From Conus ventricosus (lineage: Eukaryota; Mollusca; Gastropoda; Neogastropoda; Conidae): a stretch of 20,000 nt of DNA. A program made the translations under genes and the position numbers. The notes under the pieces are model-generated. The model searched no databases, had not been told where the DNA came from, and saw only the letters and a list, made by a program, of their open reading frames with translations. How positions within the stretch are numbered: position 1 is the stretch's first letter; each line of letters begins with the position of its first letter. Shown here piece after piece: positions 18,469-20,000 of this stretch. Location: positions 14,183,062-14,203,061 of the forward strand of contig CM031628.1 of assembly GCA_018398815.1 (NCBI GenBank), read 5' to 3'.

Positions 18469-19183
18469 CACCCAGGTGGCAGATGGGTGTTGGGCGGCAC
18501 AGATTTCCTTCCTCGCACTACGAGTGACGACGGGACTAGCCTGTGTCGCCGGGGGACGGCTCTCGAGGCGGCGTGACACTTGGCGACGAGGCGCTGCCAC
18601 TCTGCGAACTACCCAGTGGCCTGCACATCCTAGCAGGGCTCTCCCTTTGGGGGGGGAGGGTGGGTACGTTCCTCATTGGGCGCAGAGTGGGCATGGACCT
18701 ATACGTGCAGCGGCTCGGCGACTTGTGCCTCGTACGTCTCCTGAGTCGGCCTCACGCGGCACAGGACCGTCGCCACTCAGCATGAAGACGGCCGCCCGGT
18801 TGGTGGCATCCGGCATTCCTGCTGGTCGGTGGCAGAGACCAGCAGAAGGCACCCAGGTGGCAGATGGGTGTAGGGCGGCACAGATTTCCTTCCTCGCACT
18901 ACGAGTGACGACGGACTAGCCTGTGTCGCCGGGGGACGGCTCTCGAGGCGGCGTGACACTTGGCGACGAGGCGCTGCCACACTGCGAACTACCCAGTGGC
19001 CTGCACATCTAGCGGGCTCTCCCTTTGGGGGGGGGGGGAGGGTGGAATTGAACCTCACTTGGGCGCAGAGTGGGCCTGGACCTATGAGCAGCGGCTCGGC
19101 GACTTGTGCCTCGTGCGTCTCCTGAGTCGGCCTCACGCGGCACAGGACCGTCACCACTCAGCATGAAGACGGCCGCCCGGTGG
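18469..19183. repeat. GC-rich tandem duplication, 381-bp period, about 1.9 copies
   Basis: CACCCAGGTGGCAGATGGGT begins at 18469 and 18850. The copies stay alike through AGATTTCCTTCCTCGCACTA, TCTCGAGGCGGCGTGACACT, ACCCAGTGGCCTGCACATC and GTCTCCTGAGTCGGCCTCAC to GAAGACGGCCGCCCGGT, with about 95% identity by eye plus a few indels. Unit 1 then has about 45 bp of link sequence; unit 2 passes into CCCTGACGATGGCC. Inside each copy GTGTCGCCG can pair with CGGCGTGACAC (one 2-nt bulge). The open frames on both strands (for example APRRQVSRRLESRPPATQAS on the minus) are duplicated with the DNA and match no family I know. A transposon terminal or untranslated region is the likeliest origin. Confidence 0.9.
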
Positions 19184-19331
19184 CCCTGACGATGGCCTTG
19201 GAAACAACCGCAGCTGAACTATCTTCAGACGACCGCTTTGCGGTCCCAATGACTACTTATATCTAAAGCAAAAATACATGTCCCAATATGTCCTGTTTGC
19301 ACAGGCTGGAGGACGTTAAGCAGAACCATCC

Positions 19332-19368
<37 letters not shown>

Positions 19369-19538
19369 AAAAAATATTTTTTAAATGAAGTGCTAAAATT
19401 CATCTACAAGCTTGTTTCAAGATACATATCTCTCCTCATGATGTCTTTTTTGTGGCACGCCAACGGTCTTTTATGGCGTGTGGGACCTGATCTTGTCTTT
19501 GTGTGTGCGGGTTTCGTTTGCTGCACGTGAGGCCTGTG
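19184..19538. other. Flank between the duplication and the PLE relic; small hairpins and (TA)n
   Basis: Contains CCTGACGATGGCCTTGGAAA, a short palindrome GACCGCTTTGCGGTC (19229-19243), a (TA)17 repeat at 19332-19365 and a CACGCCA/TGGCGTG hairpin around 19456-19480. No coding motif is seen. Confidence 0.5.
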
Positions 19539-19562
19539 TTTTTTTTTTTTTTTTTTTTTTTT
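19539..19562 (-). repeat. A24 tract (minus strand) at the 3' side of the PLE relic
   Basis: 24 consecutive T on the plus strand. On the PLE's strand this is a poly(A) that begins about 30 nt past the last conserved residues of the GIY-YIG region. Confidence 0.85.
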
Positions 19563-19565
19563 GTT

Positions 19566-20000
19566 CAGGTGGAGTGTGCAAAGATTTCCACTTGTGCCTG
19601 CAATTATTCACTATTTCTACTTTTGTGTTCAGAGTTGCTAAGTATGGTGTACATAATATTAACCATTTTTCTGTGGAACATAGGTTGCATTTTTTTGAAA
19701 TATTGTTGAATGGTGTTGCTCTTTTATGATTTTCCATGATATGCTGTAGTCTATTTTTTATCTTTGAGTTTCCAAATGTATTTACTCAGTTCTGTTTGAT
19801 TTTTGTATTTTTCATTTTTGAATGACTGTTTATGGTTTGCGTATCTGGTTTGAAAGTGTTTGCAGTAATCCCTGTGTATGTTTCTTTTGCATTTTCTGAT
19901 TTTCCTATCCATGTGTCGTTAAGGTGATCTATCATGAACGGTTCATTTCTATATCCTAACCAGTTTGCTGTACAGTTGTAGTTTGGGTCGACTCTACATG
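19566..20000 (-). mobile_element. Penelope-like element, GIY-YIG endonuclease and C-terminal Cys region, decayed; runs off the window
   Basis: Read on the minus strand from 20000: YNCTANWLGYRNEPFMIDHL, then [90 protein letters not shown]. The spacing '[42 protein letters not shown]...CNLCxxEKxxI...LNxxxExxxxCRH' is typical of the GIY-YIG nuclease at the end of RT polyproteins common in corals, hydra and molluscs. The YIG box reads YTG, and at least two frameshifts plus a stop break the frame. It is a different lineage from the PLE pair at 9853-11079. The RT would lie beyond the right edge of the window. Confidence 0.82.

Noticed and set aside
18235..19157. Arg-rich minus-strand and plus-strand open frames in the 381-bp duplication as genes
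   Set aside because: They are open on both strands, duplicated with the DNA, and broken at different points by small indels in each copy.

Overview
This is a eukaryotic, intron-era, non-coding window. Its signature is very dense (CA)n, (GA)n, (TGTC)n and (GCAC)n microsatellites, minisatellites, a 3 kb satellite-like array and decayed retrotransposons of several lineages. That mix (Penelope-like elements with GIY-YIG endonucleases, an RTE/'craniofacial development protein 2-like' element, a jockey/I-type LINE with RNase H and a CR1/L2-like LINE) fits a marine invertebrate, most likely a mollusc and perhaps a gastropod. The organism call is inference; no host gene was recognised that could fix it. 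There are no bacterial operons, no CRISPR array and no rRNA or tRNA gene that I can support.

Layout. 1-114: tail of a Penelope-like (PLE) reverse transcriptase. 573-890: 54-bp minisatellite, six copies. 1079-2280: short tandem repeats and microsatellites, with one possible small exon at 1854-1959. 2313-2397: near-perfect snapback hairpin beside a tRNA-like box A. About 2510-5505: 47-bp satellite array with two homogenised cores and a decayed zone between them. 5506-7045: GC-richer 5' region and endonuclease domain of an RTE-type LINE, broken by two stops, a frameshifted deletion and a lost catalytic Glu. 7106-8137: about 1 kb structure whose two arms are inverted copies, each running into (TGCG)n/(GT)n. 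About 7310-9213, minus strand: several unassigned coding-like open stretches in different frames. 9853-11079: two PLE copies head to head, the minus copy carrying the connector and GIY-YIG domain and the plus copy the RT palm.

11360-11595 (minus): CR1/L2-like LINE C-terminus. 11813-12022: 41-bp repeat, five copies, four with a perfect TGAGTCA. About 12030-14550 (minus): the largest element, a multiply broken LINE running RT, thumb, RNase H and a C-terminal Cys motif. 14640-15270 (plus): another LINE, pre-RT linker and RT start, containing a 24-bp in-frame duplication. 15386-16113: tandem duplication of a microsatellite block plus 165 bp. 16497-17004: degenerate trinucleotide region and a charged open frame. 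17350-17950: two degenerate ~53-bp arrays. 18469-19183: GC-rich 381-bp tandem duplication. 19566-20000 (minus): a third PLE fragment, GIY-YIG domain, followed by an A24 tract.

No element looks active: every recognisable retroelement fragment is truncated or carries stops, frameshifts or catalytic substitutions. Most long open frames here are periodic reading through repeats, not genes. The points most worth following are the head-to-head PLE pair, the inverted repeat with microsatellites inside both arms, the unassigned minus-strand coding remnants, the snapback hairpin and the AP-1-like 41-bp array.
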